Assembly: GCF_049310025.1 (NCBI RefSeq)
Contig: NZ_JBJYKD010000037.1
Span: 1-22,164 of the forward strand
Reading direction: 5' to 3'
Source of the DNA: JBJYKD01 sp049310025
Lineage (GTDB): Bacteria > Bacillota > Thermosediminibacteria > Thermosediminibacterales > Tepidanaerobacteraceae
DNA length: 22,164 nt
The notes under the pieces were generated by a model. The model was not told where the DNA came from, did not search any database, and saw only the letters and a program-made list of their open reading frames with translations. The position numbers and the translations under genes are program-made. Below, piece after piece: positions 6,498 through 13,834 of the stretch; within the stretch, counting starts at the first letter, position 1; every line of letters starts with the position of its first letter.

Positions 6498-6501
6498 AAG
6501 A

Positions 6502-6550
6502 GATTAAAATTCTACCGAAATTGCTGGGCTTTTACAAGAAAAATTTAATC
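6502..6550 (+). promoter_or_regulatory. Candidate upstream activator site
   Basis: GATTAAA (6502-6508) and TTTAATC (6544-6550) form a 7-bp inverted repeat immediately upstream of the -24 element, between the activator's terminator and the promoter. LevR-type activators bind inverted repeats upstream of their promoters, usually at about -90 to -140. This one is close, so the assignment is weak. Confidence 0.25.
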
Positions 6551-6558
6551 GGACCCCA

Positions 6559-6575
6559 TGGCATGAAAATTGCTT
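6559..6575 (+). promoter_or_regulatory. Sigma-54 (-24/-12) promoter of the PTS operon
   Basis: TGGCATGAAAATTGCTT has the invariant GG (6560-6561) and GC (6572-6573) exactly 12 nt apart and matches TGGCAC-N5-TTGCW closely. The predicted start is near 6585, only a few bases before the ribosome site AGGAGGTG of the EIIB gene. The adjacent sigma-54 activator gene makes this assignment strong. Confidence 0.88.
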
Positions 6576-6603
6576 AACTTTTAGTGAAGAAGGAGGTGAA
6601 AGA

Positions 6604-6924
6604 GTGAAAAGGATTATGCTGGTATGCTCATCAGGGTCTTCTACGAGCCTTCTTGTAAAAAAGATGCAGGAGGCTGCAAAGAAAAAAGGCTTAAAGGATG
6701 TGGAGATCTTCGCCACGTCGCAGGCGGACGCTAAAAACCACTATGATGACGCAGACATACTTCTTCTGGGGCCGCAGGTGCGGTATCTGTACAATGAGCT
6801 CAAGAAGACCCTGGCCGGCAAAAAACTGATCCTGGATATAATAAACAGCAGAGACTATGGAATGATGAACGGTGAGGCGGTTTTGGAACAGGCACTAAAG
6901 CTGACGGGACAAAAGGGTGGATAA
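6604..6924 (+). CDS. PTS lactose/cellobiose-family EIIB component
   Basis: EIIB carries the phosphoryl group from EIIA to the sugar bound by EIIC, in the cytoplasm. The 106-residue length is normal for the family. The N-terminal P-loop-like phosphorylation site is MLVCSSGSSTSLLV with Cys8 as phospho-acceptor; the family's usual form is VCAAGMSTS, so the two alanines and Met are replaced here. Central LLLGPQVRYL is also typical. GTG 6604 is chosen as start because AGGAGGTG lies 5-6 nt upstream. First gene after the sigma-54 promoter, 21 bp before the EIIC gene. Family certain; sugar specificity (cellobiose, chitobiose or other beta-disaccharide) cannot be read from the sequence. Confidence 0.92.
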   Translation: MKRIMLVCSSGSSTSLLVKKMQEAAKKKGLKDVEIFATSQADAKNHYDDADILLLGPQVRYLYNELKKTLAGKKLILDIINSRDYGMMNGEAVLEQALKLTGQKGG

Positions 6925-6945
6925 AATTAAAAGGGGGATTTAAAT

Positions 6946-8217
6946 ATGGAGGCTTTTATAGACTGGATGGAGAAGCACTTTGTGCCGGTGGCAGGCAAAA
7001 TAGGCTCTCAGAGACATCTTGTGGCCATTCGTGATGGTTTTGCCGCGATCATGCCGTTGATACTTGCAGGTTCTTTTGCCGTACTTATTAACAACACCCT
7101 CTGCGTGTGGATACCGGCCCTGAAGTTTTTGACCCCGATAAACGGAGCGGTATGGTGGGGGACCTTCGCCATAATGACTCTACTGATGGTATTTTCCATA
7201 GGGTATAATCTGGCGAAGAGCTATGATGAGGATGCACTGGCGGCAGGGTTAATAGCGGTAGCATCGTTTTTAATCACCCTTCCCCAGGCACCTGAGGGAG
7301 TAGGCTGGGGATTCATAAAGATAAATTATCTGGATGCCACAGCTCTCTTTACGGGCCTTTTGGTGGCACTGGTGTCCACCGAAATATTTGTAAGGCTTAC
7401 CAGGGCTCACCTGGTCATAAACATGCCGGGTGATGTTCCTCCGTCCGTTGGAAGGGCCTTTGCCGCATTGATTCCGGGTATTATCACAGTGTACGTCTTC
7501 GGAATTTTGACATCTTTGATTACAGCCATTGGCGGCACCAGCCTGTACGATATCATACTGAAAACCATTCAGACTCCGCTTCAGAATATAGGCCAGGGCG
7601 CAGGATCGGCCATGCTGGCCACCTTCCTGATAACACTATTCTGGTTTTTCGGCCTTCACGGAGCCAATTTACTGGACCCCGTAATGAACGCGATATATAT
7701 CCCGGCGCTGCAGGCCAATGCAGCTGCAATCCAGCAGGGGGCAGTTCCTCAAAACCTGATCACGAGAGTATTTTTTGATACATATGCCCATCTTGGTGGT
7801 TCCGGTGCGACGCTGGGATTAATAATCGCCATATTGCTCGTGGCCAGAAAGAGGCAGGATTTAAGGAACCTGGCGAGACTGGCCCTGCCCGCCGGCATCT
7901 TCCAGATTAATGAACCCGTTATTTTTGGCTTGCCCGTAGTATTGAATCCCATACTCTTTATACCTTTTGTAATCGTTGAACCCATACTTACCTTGATTTC
8001 ATATATTGCCACAGCCATAGGCCTGGCTTCTCCCACGTATGTAGCAATTCCGTGGACATCTCCTGTAGGGATAGGGGCGTTTTTAGCCACTGGAGGAAGC
8101 ATCGGGGCTGCGATACTGGCTGTAGTAAATCTGGCAATAGCGACCGTCATATATCTGCCCTTTGTGGTTTTGCTGGATAGGCAAAAGACCAAGAAAGAGA
8201 CGGATTTGCCCGAATAA
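6946..8217 (+). CDS. PTS lactose/cellobiose-family EIIC permease
   Basis: This is the integral membrane transporter that imports and phosphorylates the sugar with EIIB. It is 423 residues long with about ten hydrophobic segments. ATG 6946 follows AAGGGGGA. Family hallmarks are the N-terminal PVAGKIGSQRHLVAIRDGF, FFGLHGANLLDPV in the middle and the conserved INEPVIFGLPVVLNPILFIP region that forms the substrate-binding part. No break or missing segment is seen. It is followed by a strong GAAA-loop hairpin and then by the EIIA gene, so the components are encoded as separate polypeptides in the order B-C-A. Confidence 0.93.
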   Translation: MEAFIDWMEKHFVPVAGKIGSQRHLVAIRDGFAAIMPLILAGSFAVLINNTLCVWIPALKFLTPINGAVWWGTFAIMTLLMVFSIGYNLAKSYDEDALAAGLIAVASFLITLPQAPEGVGWGFIKINYLDATALFTGLLVALVSTEIFVRLTRAHLVINMPGDVPPSVGRAFAALIPGIITVYVFGILTSLITAIGGTSLYDIILKTIQTPLQNIGQGAGSAMLATFLITLFWFFGLHGANLLDPVMNAIYIPALQANAAAIQQGAVPQNLITRVFFDTYAHLGGSGATLGLIIAILLVARKRQDLRNLARLALPAGIFQINEPVIFGLPVVLNPILFIPFVIVEPILTLISYIATAIGLASPTYVAIPWTSPVGIGAFLATGGSIGAAILAVVNLAIATVIYLPFVVLLDRQKTKKETDLPE

Positions 8218-8219
8218 AG

Positions 8220-8241
8220 GTAACGGACGAAAGTCCGTTAC
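8220..8241 (+). promoter_or_regulatory. Intra-operon hairpin with GAAA tetraloop
   Basis: GTAACGGAC-GAAA-GTCCGTTAC is a perfect 9-bp stem with a GNRA loop, two bases after the EIIC stop. Only TTTAATC follows, so it is a poor terminator. It may stabilise the upstream mRNA 3' end or partially attenuate, setting different levels for EIIBC and the downstream EIIA/hydrolase genes. Confidence 0.6.
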
Positions 8242-8327
8242 TTTAATCTGTTGGCCGCATTACAAAATTTCATTCAGAACAATTTCCATAAAACAAACGC
8301 ATTTTGTCTGTGAGGAGAGATTATCTT

Positions 8328-8663
8328 ATGGATTTAGAAAGAGATATACTCGCTTTAATAACATATAGCGGGGAAGCCAGGAGTCTAGCTATCGAAGCTA
8401 TAGAATGTGCTAAAAATGGGGAGTTTGAAAAAGCCGAAGGCCGCCTCAAAGAGGCCGACGAGAAACTGATAATGGTGCATAATGTCCAGACCTCTCTAAT
8501 GCACAGAGAAGCTTCCGGTGAAAGTTTTTCCATGTCGATACTGCTGGTGCATGCACAGGACCACCTGATGAATGCCATTACAATAAATACACTGGCCAAA
8601 GAATTTATAGATGTATACAGGCAGATTAAATATGTAAAGAAATCAGGTGAAGACTTAAAATGA
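8328..8663 (+). CDS. PTS lactose/cellobiose-family EIIA component
   Basis: EIIA takes the phosphoryl group from HPr and passes it to EIIB in the cytoplasm, as a helical trimer. ATG 8328 is the start; GAGGAGAG lies upstream, and the earlier in-frame TTG at 8304 precedes that site. The product has 111 residues, normal for the family. VHAQDHLMNA contains His75, equivalent to the phospho-His of LacF/ChbA, and Asp78, the metal-binding Asp of the trimer. The TGA stop overlaps the next gene's ATG (ATGA), so translation of the downstream hydrolase is probably coupled. Confidence 0.93.
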   Translation: MDLERDILALITYSGEARSLAIEAIECAKNGEFEKAEGRLKEADEKLIMVHNVQTSLMHREASGESFSMSILLVHAQDHLMNAITINTLAKEFIDVYRQIKYVKKSGEDLK

Positions 8664-9760
8664 AAGAACTGGGGATTTCCATATATCCTGAGAAGGCGTA
8701 CATTGAAGACATCCTCGGGTATATAGATACAGCCGCAAGGTACGGTTTTACGAGAATATTTACAAATCTGATTTCCTTAGAAAGGGACCCACAGGTGCTG
8801 GAGAGGTTTAAGAAAATCTGTTCGTATGCCGGAGATAAAGGTATGAAGGTGATAGCGGATATAAACCCGGAGGTTTTGAGGAACCTGAATATTTCCGTAA
8901 ATGATATGGAATTCTTTTATAATCTGGGCCTTTTCGGTATTCGATTGGATACGGGTTTTACAGGCCTTGAGGAAAGTTTGATGACTTATAATCCATACGG
9001 TATTAAGATTGAGATAAATATGAGCTCGGGGACAAAATATCTTGAGAACATAATGGAGTTTAAACCCAATAAGGATAACCTTCTCGGCTGCCATAATTTT
9101 TATCCTTTGAAGTATACGGGCCTGTCAAGGGCTCATTTCCAGAAATGTTCGGAGGTGTTCAAATCGTATGGAATACCCACCGCGGCATTTGTGACCTCTC
9201 CCAGCGCGACATTCGGAGCATGGCCGGACAACGACGGCCTCTGTACAATGGAAGAGCACAGGAATCTTCCCGTAGAAACCCAGGTCAAGGATTTATTCAA
9301 CACCGGCCTGATAGACACGGTAATCATAGGAGACTGCTATGCCTCGGAAGATGAATTAAAAACTCTTGGGTCCATGGACAGGGATATATTGAGCTTCAAT
9401 GTGGAGCTGGAGGATGGTATATCCGAGGTTGAGAGAAAGATAATACTGGACGAGATCCATTTTAACAGGGGCGACGTCTCAGAGTACGTGGTGAGGTCTA
9501 CCCTCAGCAGAGTAAAGTATAAAGGCAATTATTTTAAACTTATAAACCCCAAAAAGGTTATAAAAAAGGGTGATATTTTGATACCAACTTCCCTTTACGA
9601 AAGATATGCGGGAGAGCTTCAGGTGGCGCTTAGGGATATGGAAAACAGCGGAAAGACAAATGTCGTGGGCAGGATAGTCCCCGAAGAAGTATTTTTGCTG
9701 GACTTTTTGCATCCCTGGCAGAAATTCAGGTTTAATTTGAAGCAGGCAGGGAAAATTTAA
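8660..9760 (+). CDS. MupG/DUF871-family 6-phospho-glycosidase
   Basis: Members of this family have a TIM barrel followed by a small cyclophilin-like C-terminal domain. The characterised member, S. aureus MupG, is a cytoplasmic 6-phospho-N-acetylmuramidase that splits MurNAc-6P-GlcNAc. Family marks seen here are the N-terminal LGISIYPEKAYIEDILGYI, the strand IFTNLIS, CHNFYPLKYTGLS in the middle, PVETQVKDLF near residue 210, GRIVPEEVFLLDF in the C-terminal domain and the ending HPWQKFRFN. At 366 residues it is of usual length and unbroken. The start overlaps the EIIA stop by 4 nt and has AGGTGA upstream. Paired with a lactose-family PTS and a GH4 enzyme, it may act on a different 6-phospho-disaccharide than MupG does. 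No murQ etherase gene is present, so peptidoglycan recycling is uncertain. Confidence 0.85.
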   Translation: MKELGISIYPEKAYIEDILGYIDTAARYGFTRIFTNLISLERDPQVLERFKKICSYAGDKGMKVIADINPEVLRNLNISVNDMEFFYNLGLFGIRLDTGFTGLEESLMTYNPYGIKIEINMSSGTKYLENIMEFKPNKDNLLGCHNFYPLKYTGLSRAHFQKCSEVFKSYGIPTAAFVTSPSATFGAWPDNDGLCTMEEHRNLPVETQVKDLFNTGLIDTVIIGDCYASEDELKTLGSMDRDILSFNVELEDGISEVERKIILDEIHFNRGDVSEYVVRSTLSRVKYKGNYFKLINPKKVIKKGDILIPTSLYERYAGELQVALRDMENSGKTNVVGRIVPEEVFLLDFLHPWQKFRFNLKQAGKI

Positions 9761-9834
9761 ACAATTCTGCTCGTGCCCTAAAAAGAGAGATTAGGGGAAA
9801 TTATGGCATTGTTATATCCTGGAAACTTATTAAT

Positions 9835-9860
9835 GATATATGAAAAAGATATATGAAAAA
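9835..9860 (+). repeat. 13-bp tandem duplication before the GH4 gene
   Basis: GATATATGAAAAA occurs twice back to back (9835-9847, 9848-9860). The duplication creates a 12-codon frame from ATG 9840 (MKKIYEKGVEQL) whose TGA (9876-9878) overlaps the GTG start of the GH4 gene. It may be simple slippage or a small translational-coupling leader. Confidence 0.6.
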
Positions 9861-9874
9861 GGGGTTGAGCAACT

Positions 9875-11188
9875 GTGATTAAAAAATTGAAGATTGCCGC
9901 CATAGGCGGCGGGTCCAGCTATACTCCCGAGCTCATCGAAGGTTTTATTAAAAGAGCCAGGGAACTTCCCGTAAGCGACATTTATCTGGTAGATATAGAA
10001 CAGGGCAGAGAAAAACTGGAGATAGTTGGGGCTCTCTCGCGGCGCATGGTTGAGAAGGCGGGGCTTGATATCAATATCCATCTGACTCTCGATAGAAGGG
10101 AAGCCATTTCAGGCGCCGATTTTGTCATAACTCAGTTCAGGGTCGGGGGCATGGACGCCCGTATCAGGGATGAAAAAATCCCCCTGAAATACGATGTCAT
10201 AGGCCAGGAGACCACCGGGCCCGGTGGTTTTGCGAAAGCGCTGAGGACCATCCCCGTGATACTGGACATATGCAGGGATATGGAGGAACTGGCCCCCGAT
10301 GCCTGGCTCATAAATTTCACCAATCCATCGGGCGTCATTACAGAAACGGTATTGAAACACACGGGCGTTAAAATACTGGGTCTGTGCAACGTCCCCGTCA
10401 ACATGATAAACTACGTGGCAAAGGCCTTTGGAGTGGAAATGGAAAGAGTCTATATCCAATTTGCGGGATTAAACCATCTGGTGTGGGGGATGAAAGTCTA
10501 TCTGGACGGAGAAGATGTAACGGAAAAATTGCTGCAGCAGCTCACTTATGAAGGGAATTCAACCATGAAGAACATCCCCGATTTGCAATGGGATACAGAT
10601 CTGATAAAATCCCTGGAGATGCTTCCATGCCCCTATCACCGATACTATTACATGAAAGACAAAATGCTGGACGAAGAAAAGAAAGCAGCCGCACACACGG
10701 GCACCCGCGGTGAGGTGGTAAAAAAAGTCGAACAGGAGCTTTTTGAAATCTACAAAAATCCAGAACTGGATGTAAAGCCGCCTCAGCTTGAAAAAAGAGG
10801 CGGAGCTCTTTACTCCTACGCGGCCTGCAACCTGATTAGCTCCATAGTAAACAACAAAAAGGACATCCAGGTAGTAAATGTAAAAAACAACGGCGCGATT
10901 CTCGATCTGCCCGATAATGCGGTTATTGAGACCAACTCTGTGATAGACAAAAATGGAGCCCATCCGATGAGCATAGGCAGGGTTCCGGCTAAGATAAGAG
11001 GGTTGATGCAGGCGGTGAAAGCCTATGAAGAGCTGACCGTCGAGGCGGGTGTCAATGGGGATTACCATGCCGCCCTTCAGGCATTGACCATACATCCTCT
11101 GGTGCCCTCTTCCACAGTTGCAAAAAAACTGCTGGATGACATCCTGGCCGAAAACAGGGAGTTTTTACCGCAATTTTTTAATAAATAG
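9875..11188 (+). CDS. GH4 6-phospho-beta-glucosidase (CelF/LicH-type)
   Basis: GH4 enzymes cleave 6-phospho-disaccharides by an NAD+- and Mn2+-dependent redox mechanism in the cytosol. The 437-residue product begins with the Rossmann motif KIAAIGGGSSYTPELIEG. It then has QETTGPGGFAKALRTIP and NFTNPSGVITE. The metal ligands Cys171 (LGLCNVPVNM) and His201 (FAGLNHLVWG) are both present. These blocks match 6-phospho-beta-glucosidases better than alpha-galactosidases or maltose-6P hydrolases of the family. GTG 9875 is the only likely start because a TGA lies in frame at 9866-9868; AGGGG is about 10 nt upstream. It lies 114 bp after the MupG-like gene, most likely in the same operon. Confidence 0.92.
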   Translation: MIKKLKIAAIGGGSSYTPELIEGFIKRARELPVSDIYLVDIEQGREKLEIVGALSRRMVEKAGLDINIHLTLDRREAISGADFVITQFRVGGMDARIRDEKIPLKYDVIGQETTGPGGFAKALRTIPVILDICRDMEELAPDAWLINFTNPSGVITETVLKHTGVKILGLCNVPVNMINYVAKAFGVEMERVYIQFAGLNHLVWGMKVYLDGEDVTEKLLQQLTYEGNSTMKNIPDLQWDTDLIKSLEMLPCPYHRYYYMKDKMLDEEKKAAAHTGTRGEVVKKVEQELFEIYKNPELDVKPPQLEKRGGALYSYAACNLISSIVNNKKDIQVVNVKNNGAILDLPDNAVIETNSVIDKNGAHPMSIGRVPAKIRGLMQAVKAYEELTVEAGVNGDYHAALQALTIHPLVPSSTVAKKLLDDILAENREFLPQFFNK

Positions 11189-11276
11189 ACCTTTTTTATT
11201 CTTATCCTTTACAAAGCTGCGGAACTTCCGTGGCTTATTTGCCTGTAAAAGATGTCGTCATTTTGTAGATACAATC

Positions 11277-11305
11277 TTGATACATAAAGCGGCAAAAAGT
11301 ATAAT
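11277..11305 (+). promoter_or_regulatory. Sigma-A promoter of the 5-formyl-THF cyclo-ligase gene
   Basis: TTGATA (11277-11282), a 17-nt spacer and TATAAT (11300-11305). A start near 11312 leaves a leader of about 13 nt before ATG 11325. This also supports ATG 11325 over the upstream in-frame codons. Confidence 0.75.
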
Positions 11306-11324
11306 TGAATTGGGATGGAATAGG

Positions 11325-11927
11325 ATGGCAAAACAAAAAGTTGGAAACGGCGGAGATGATTTTCGCGTGCAGGATAAAAGGATTTTGAGAAAAAAGTTTC
11401 TGGCCGCAAGGGCGGCTCTGGCACCCGATGAGGTGGAAGAAAAAAGCCGGAAGATAATGGGGGCTCTTTTTTCCCTTGAGGAGTTGCTGAAAGCACAAGC
11501 GGTCATGTTTTATGTGGACGCCAGAAACGAGGTAATGACAAAAGATGCCATTACCTGGGCACTGAATGCGGGTAAAAGGGTCGCGGTGCCCAAAGTGACG
11601 GGGGTCAGGAGGCTTGCGGCGGTGGAGATAAAAAGCCTTGAGGAACTTTCGCCGGGATGCTTCGGAATCCTGGAGCCGGTAAGGGATGATGGGATTTCGC
11701 ACGCCGAAATAGATCTGGTGATTGTTCCCGGAGTGGCCTTTGACAAAAGTGGTTACCGTTTGGGCTACGGAGCGGGTTACTACGACAATTTTCTTCCGCT
11801 GCTGAGGCCGGAAGTTAAAAAAGTAGCCGTTGCCTTTGAAATGCAGGTGGTTGACAGAATACCCGCGGAGAGGCACGATGTTCGGATGGACATGATCATA
11901 ACGGAAAATTGTATTTACCGCTTTTAA
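11325..11927 (+). CDS. 5-formyltetrahydrofolate cyclo-ligase
   Basis: The enzyme converts 5-formyl-THF to 5,10-methenyl-THF with ATP, keeping the folate pool usable for one-carbon metabolism. The frame is open upstream to 11118, but those 69 extra residues overlap the GH4 gene and read like non-coding sequence. ATG 11325 with GGGATGG before it gives 200 residues, the family norm. Motifs are the N-terminal LRKKFLAARAAL, where the basic residues bind ATP, PKVTG in the middle and the signature SGYRLGYGAGYYDNFL (142-157). The usual form is GYGGGYYD, so one Gly is Ala here. The end, HDVRMDMIIT, is typical. The gene has its own promoter and is unrelated in function to its neighbours. Confidence 0.93.
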   Translation: MAKQKVGNGGDDFRVQDKRILRKKFLAARAALAPDEVEEKSRKIMGALFSLEELLKAQAVMFYVDARNEVMTKDAITWALNAGKRVAVPKVTGVRRLAAVEIKSLEELSPGCFGILEPVRDDGISHAEIDLVIVPGVAFDKSGYRLGYGAGYYDNFLPLLRPEVKKVAVAFEMQVVDRIPAERHDVRMDMIITENCIYRF

Positions 11928-12018
11928 AACCCGTTCTTTAAAATGGCCGATAGTGTAAAATTTTCTTGGGTCATATTGCAGGAAAACGGCTGCCTGTGTA
12001 GAAATTGGCCGGGCCTTT

Positions 12019-12047
12019 TTGACACCCTGGAAAATATCTGGTATAAT
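12019..12047 (+). promoter_or_regulatory. Consensus sigma-A promoter of the riboswitch/asparagine-synthase-like gene
   Basis: TTGACA (12019-12024), a 17-nt spacer and TATAAT (12042-12047): a perfect match to consensus in both boxes and spacing. Transcription would start near 12054, just 5' of the riboswitch. Such a strong promoter behind a leader switch means regulation is mainly at termination. Confidence 0.88.
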
Positions 12048-12069
12048 CTATTTACAACCTGATATTGCT

Positions 12070-12212
12070 GAAACGCTGAATTCTTACGGAGTCTGTCCGT
12101 AGGAAGCGGGGGAACCGTTAATTGGGGTGAATCTCCGGGATGATGTTTCCGTCATCAGGAGTAGGGTTGTCTCCCGACCCGAACCCGTCAGCTAACCTCG
12201 TAAGCGCTGCGG
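12070..12212 (+). promoter_or_regulatory. c-di-AMP riboswitch (ydaO-yuaA type)
   Basis: The conserved blocks occur in order: ACGCTGAATTC, then AGCGGGGGAACC, TTGGGGTGAATCTCC, a variable hairpin (ATGATG..CATCA), GTAGGGTTG, and finally GACCCGAACCCGTCAGCT followed by AACCTCGTAAGCGC. These are the hallmark sequences of the ydaO class, which senses c-di-AMP and normally shuts off expression when bound. It sits between a consensus promoter and an intrinsic terminator. Recognised by eye from the conserved blocks. Confidence 0.92.
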
Positions 12213-12238
12213 AGGAGATTAAGTTCAATAGTTTGCCA

Positions 12239-12265
12239 AAGCTACGGATCTCCCGTAGCTTTTTT
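12239..12265 (+). terminator. Riboswitch expression-platform terminator
   Basis: AAGCTACGG (12239-12247) pairs with CCGTAGCTT (12253-12261) and is followed by a T6 run. GATCTCC in its loop and 3' arm can also pair with GGAGATT-like sequence at 12214-12220 at the aptamer's 3' edge, a plausible antiterminator. c-di-AMP binding would be expected to favour termination, as in known ydaO switches. Confidence 0.82.
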
Positions 12266-12294
12266 GTCTATAAAAACCAATGGGAGGTAATGTT

Positions 12295-13749
12295 ATGGCC
12301 GAAATAGCTTGCGTTTTTTCAAAGACCGAAAGGGTAAATACCGGGCCCATTAAAAAGATGCTTGGCAGGCTAAGGCACAGGGGGCGTAGTAAAAGCAGGA
12401 TTTATACATTAAAAAGCGCCGTGCTTGGAAAGGTCAATCATTTGGTGGAAAATGAAGTTGAATTAAAGGAAAGCGGTCCCGTTGTTGTGGCTGATGGGAA
12501 AATTTTTAACGATGATTGCTCAACCTCGCCCGAAGAAATAATTTCCGAATTTTATAAAGGTAATGGGGAGGAATTTGTCCATTCACTGGATGGGGCTTTT
12601 GCCTTTGCCCTGGCAGACGGCGAAAAATTTCTGGCCGCAAGAGACCCGCTAGGCCTTAAACCCCTTTATTATACCGAATCCGGCGAGAGTCTGGCTTTTG
12701 CTTCGGAAATAAAGGCGCTGGTGGATATGGGGGAGGATATAAAAATATTTCCGCCGGGGTATTATTACAGTTCCGAAAGGGGCTTTGTGAAGTACTTTGA
12801 AGCCAATGCGGTGGAACCTTTCGAGGGGATATCGAAGGATGAAGCGGCGAGCGAAATAAGGGAGCGGCTTATAGAGTCCGTAGACAAGAATTATGAAGAA
12901 GATAAAAACATCGGCATTTTCCTGAGCGGAGGCATCGATTCCAGCGTTATTGCCGCGGCCGCCAGGGAAGTTGTTGAAAATTTGGATACCTTTTCCGTGG
13001 GTGTCACGGGAAGTAACGATATTCTCAATGCCAGGAAGGTGGCGAGTCACATTGGCGCGCGCCATCACGAGTACATATACGACATAGACGAGATGTTGAG
13101 AATTTTGCCGGAGGTAATTTATCATCTGGAGTCCTTTGACATGTTTCTTGTAAGAAGCGCCGTGGCCAATTATTTTCTGTCACGAATGGCATGCTACGAA
13201 GGTAAAAACATGATTTTTTGCGGGGAGGGCGGGGACGAACTTTTTGGAGGATATCATTACTTGAAAAATCTTGAACCTTCGGAAGTGGAAAAAGAATTGA
13301 TAAAGTTGACATTTACCGGCCATGCCAACGGTTTTCAGAGGGTGGACCGGATGACGTCGGCCTTTGCCATAGACGGCAGGATGCCTTTTATGAACAGTAT
13401 AGTTGCCGGCTATGCCTGCCGTTTGCCTGTGGAATGAAAGATTCTCGATGTCGATGACGAAAGAACAATTGAAAAATGGATTCTTCGAAAGGCTTTTGAA
13501 AATGATTTACCGGACGAGATTGTATGGAGACGAAAGCAAAAGTTTTTTGAAGGCGCAGGGTCCGCCCATATGCTGCAGCGGTATGCGGAAGAAAATATTT
13601 CCGACGAAGAATTTTTTAAGGAAAAATATATAAGTCAGGATTTTCAACTCAGGTCTAAAGAGGAACTTCTCTATTACAGGATATTTAAAGAATTTTTTCC
13701 CCATGACTCGATTTTGGATACCATCGGACGAACGGTCACCACAGGCTGA
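12295..13749 (+). pseudogene. Asparagine-synthase-like protein interrupted by in-frame TGA
   Basis: AsnB makes asparagine from aspartate, ATP and glutamine. ATG 12295 follows GGGAGGT; the ATG at 12280 precedes that site. The N-terminal domain resembles a class II amidotransferase but starts MAEIAC instead of MCGI. Catalytic Cys2 is therefore missing, and RHRGPD reads RHRGRSK. The synthetase domain keeps the PP-loop SGGIDSS (211-217), CGEGGDELFGGYHYL (309-323) and GRMPFMN. After CRLPVE (380) the frame meets TGA (13435-13437). It then continues in the same frame for 103 typical C-terminal residues, including KWILRKAFENDLPDEI, RRKQKFFEGAG and ELLYYRIFKEFFP, to TGA at 13747. A terminator follows 10 bp later. 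A recent nonsense mutation (for example from TGG, TTA or CGA) or a sequencing error is most likely. The intact form would be an ammonia-dependent or non-canonical AsnB homologue of about 484 residues under c-di-AMP control. Confidence 0.85.
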
Positions 13750-13759
13750 TCGAATAATC

Positions 13760-13820
13760 AAAAAGAGCCTTACCTTTCTCCCGGCCGCGGCGAACATGCC
13801 GAGGAAAGGTAAGGCTTTTT
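13760..13820. terminator. Bidirectional terminator between convergent genes
   Basis: AAAAAGAGCCTTACCTTT pairs with AAAGGTAAGGCTTTTT with a 2-nt bulge, and an inner CGGC/GCCG stem lies at the top. A T-run follows on the plus strand and, by symmetry, on the minus strand. It ends both the asparagine-synthase-like gene and the DAACS transporter gene. Confidence 0.88.
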
Positions 13821-13834
13821 CGTGACGGTTTTTT

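Noticed and set aside
11118..11324. N-terminal extension of the 5-formyl-THF cyclo-ligase
   Set aside because: It would overlap the GH4 gene and span the promoter at 11277-11305. ATG 11325 gives the normal length.
11970..12018. Terminator of the cyclo-ligase gene near GGCCGGGCCTTTTT
   Set aside because: The GGCC/GGCC arms leave no room for a loop, and the longer pairing CGGC/GCCG is only 4 bp. Not convincing enough to list.
13435..13480. Selenocysteine insertion at the in-frame TGA of the asparagine-synthase-like gene
   Set aside because: The family has no known selenoprotein at this position, and the bases after TGA form only a weak imperfect stem. Nonsense mutation or error is simpler.
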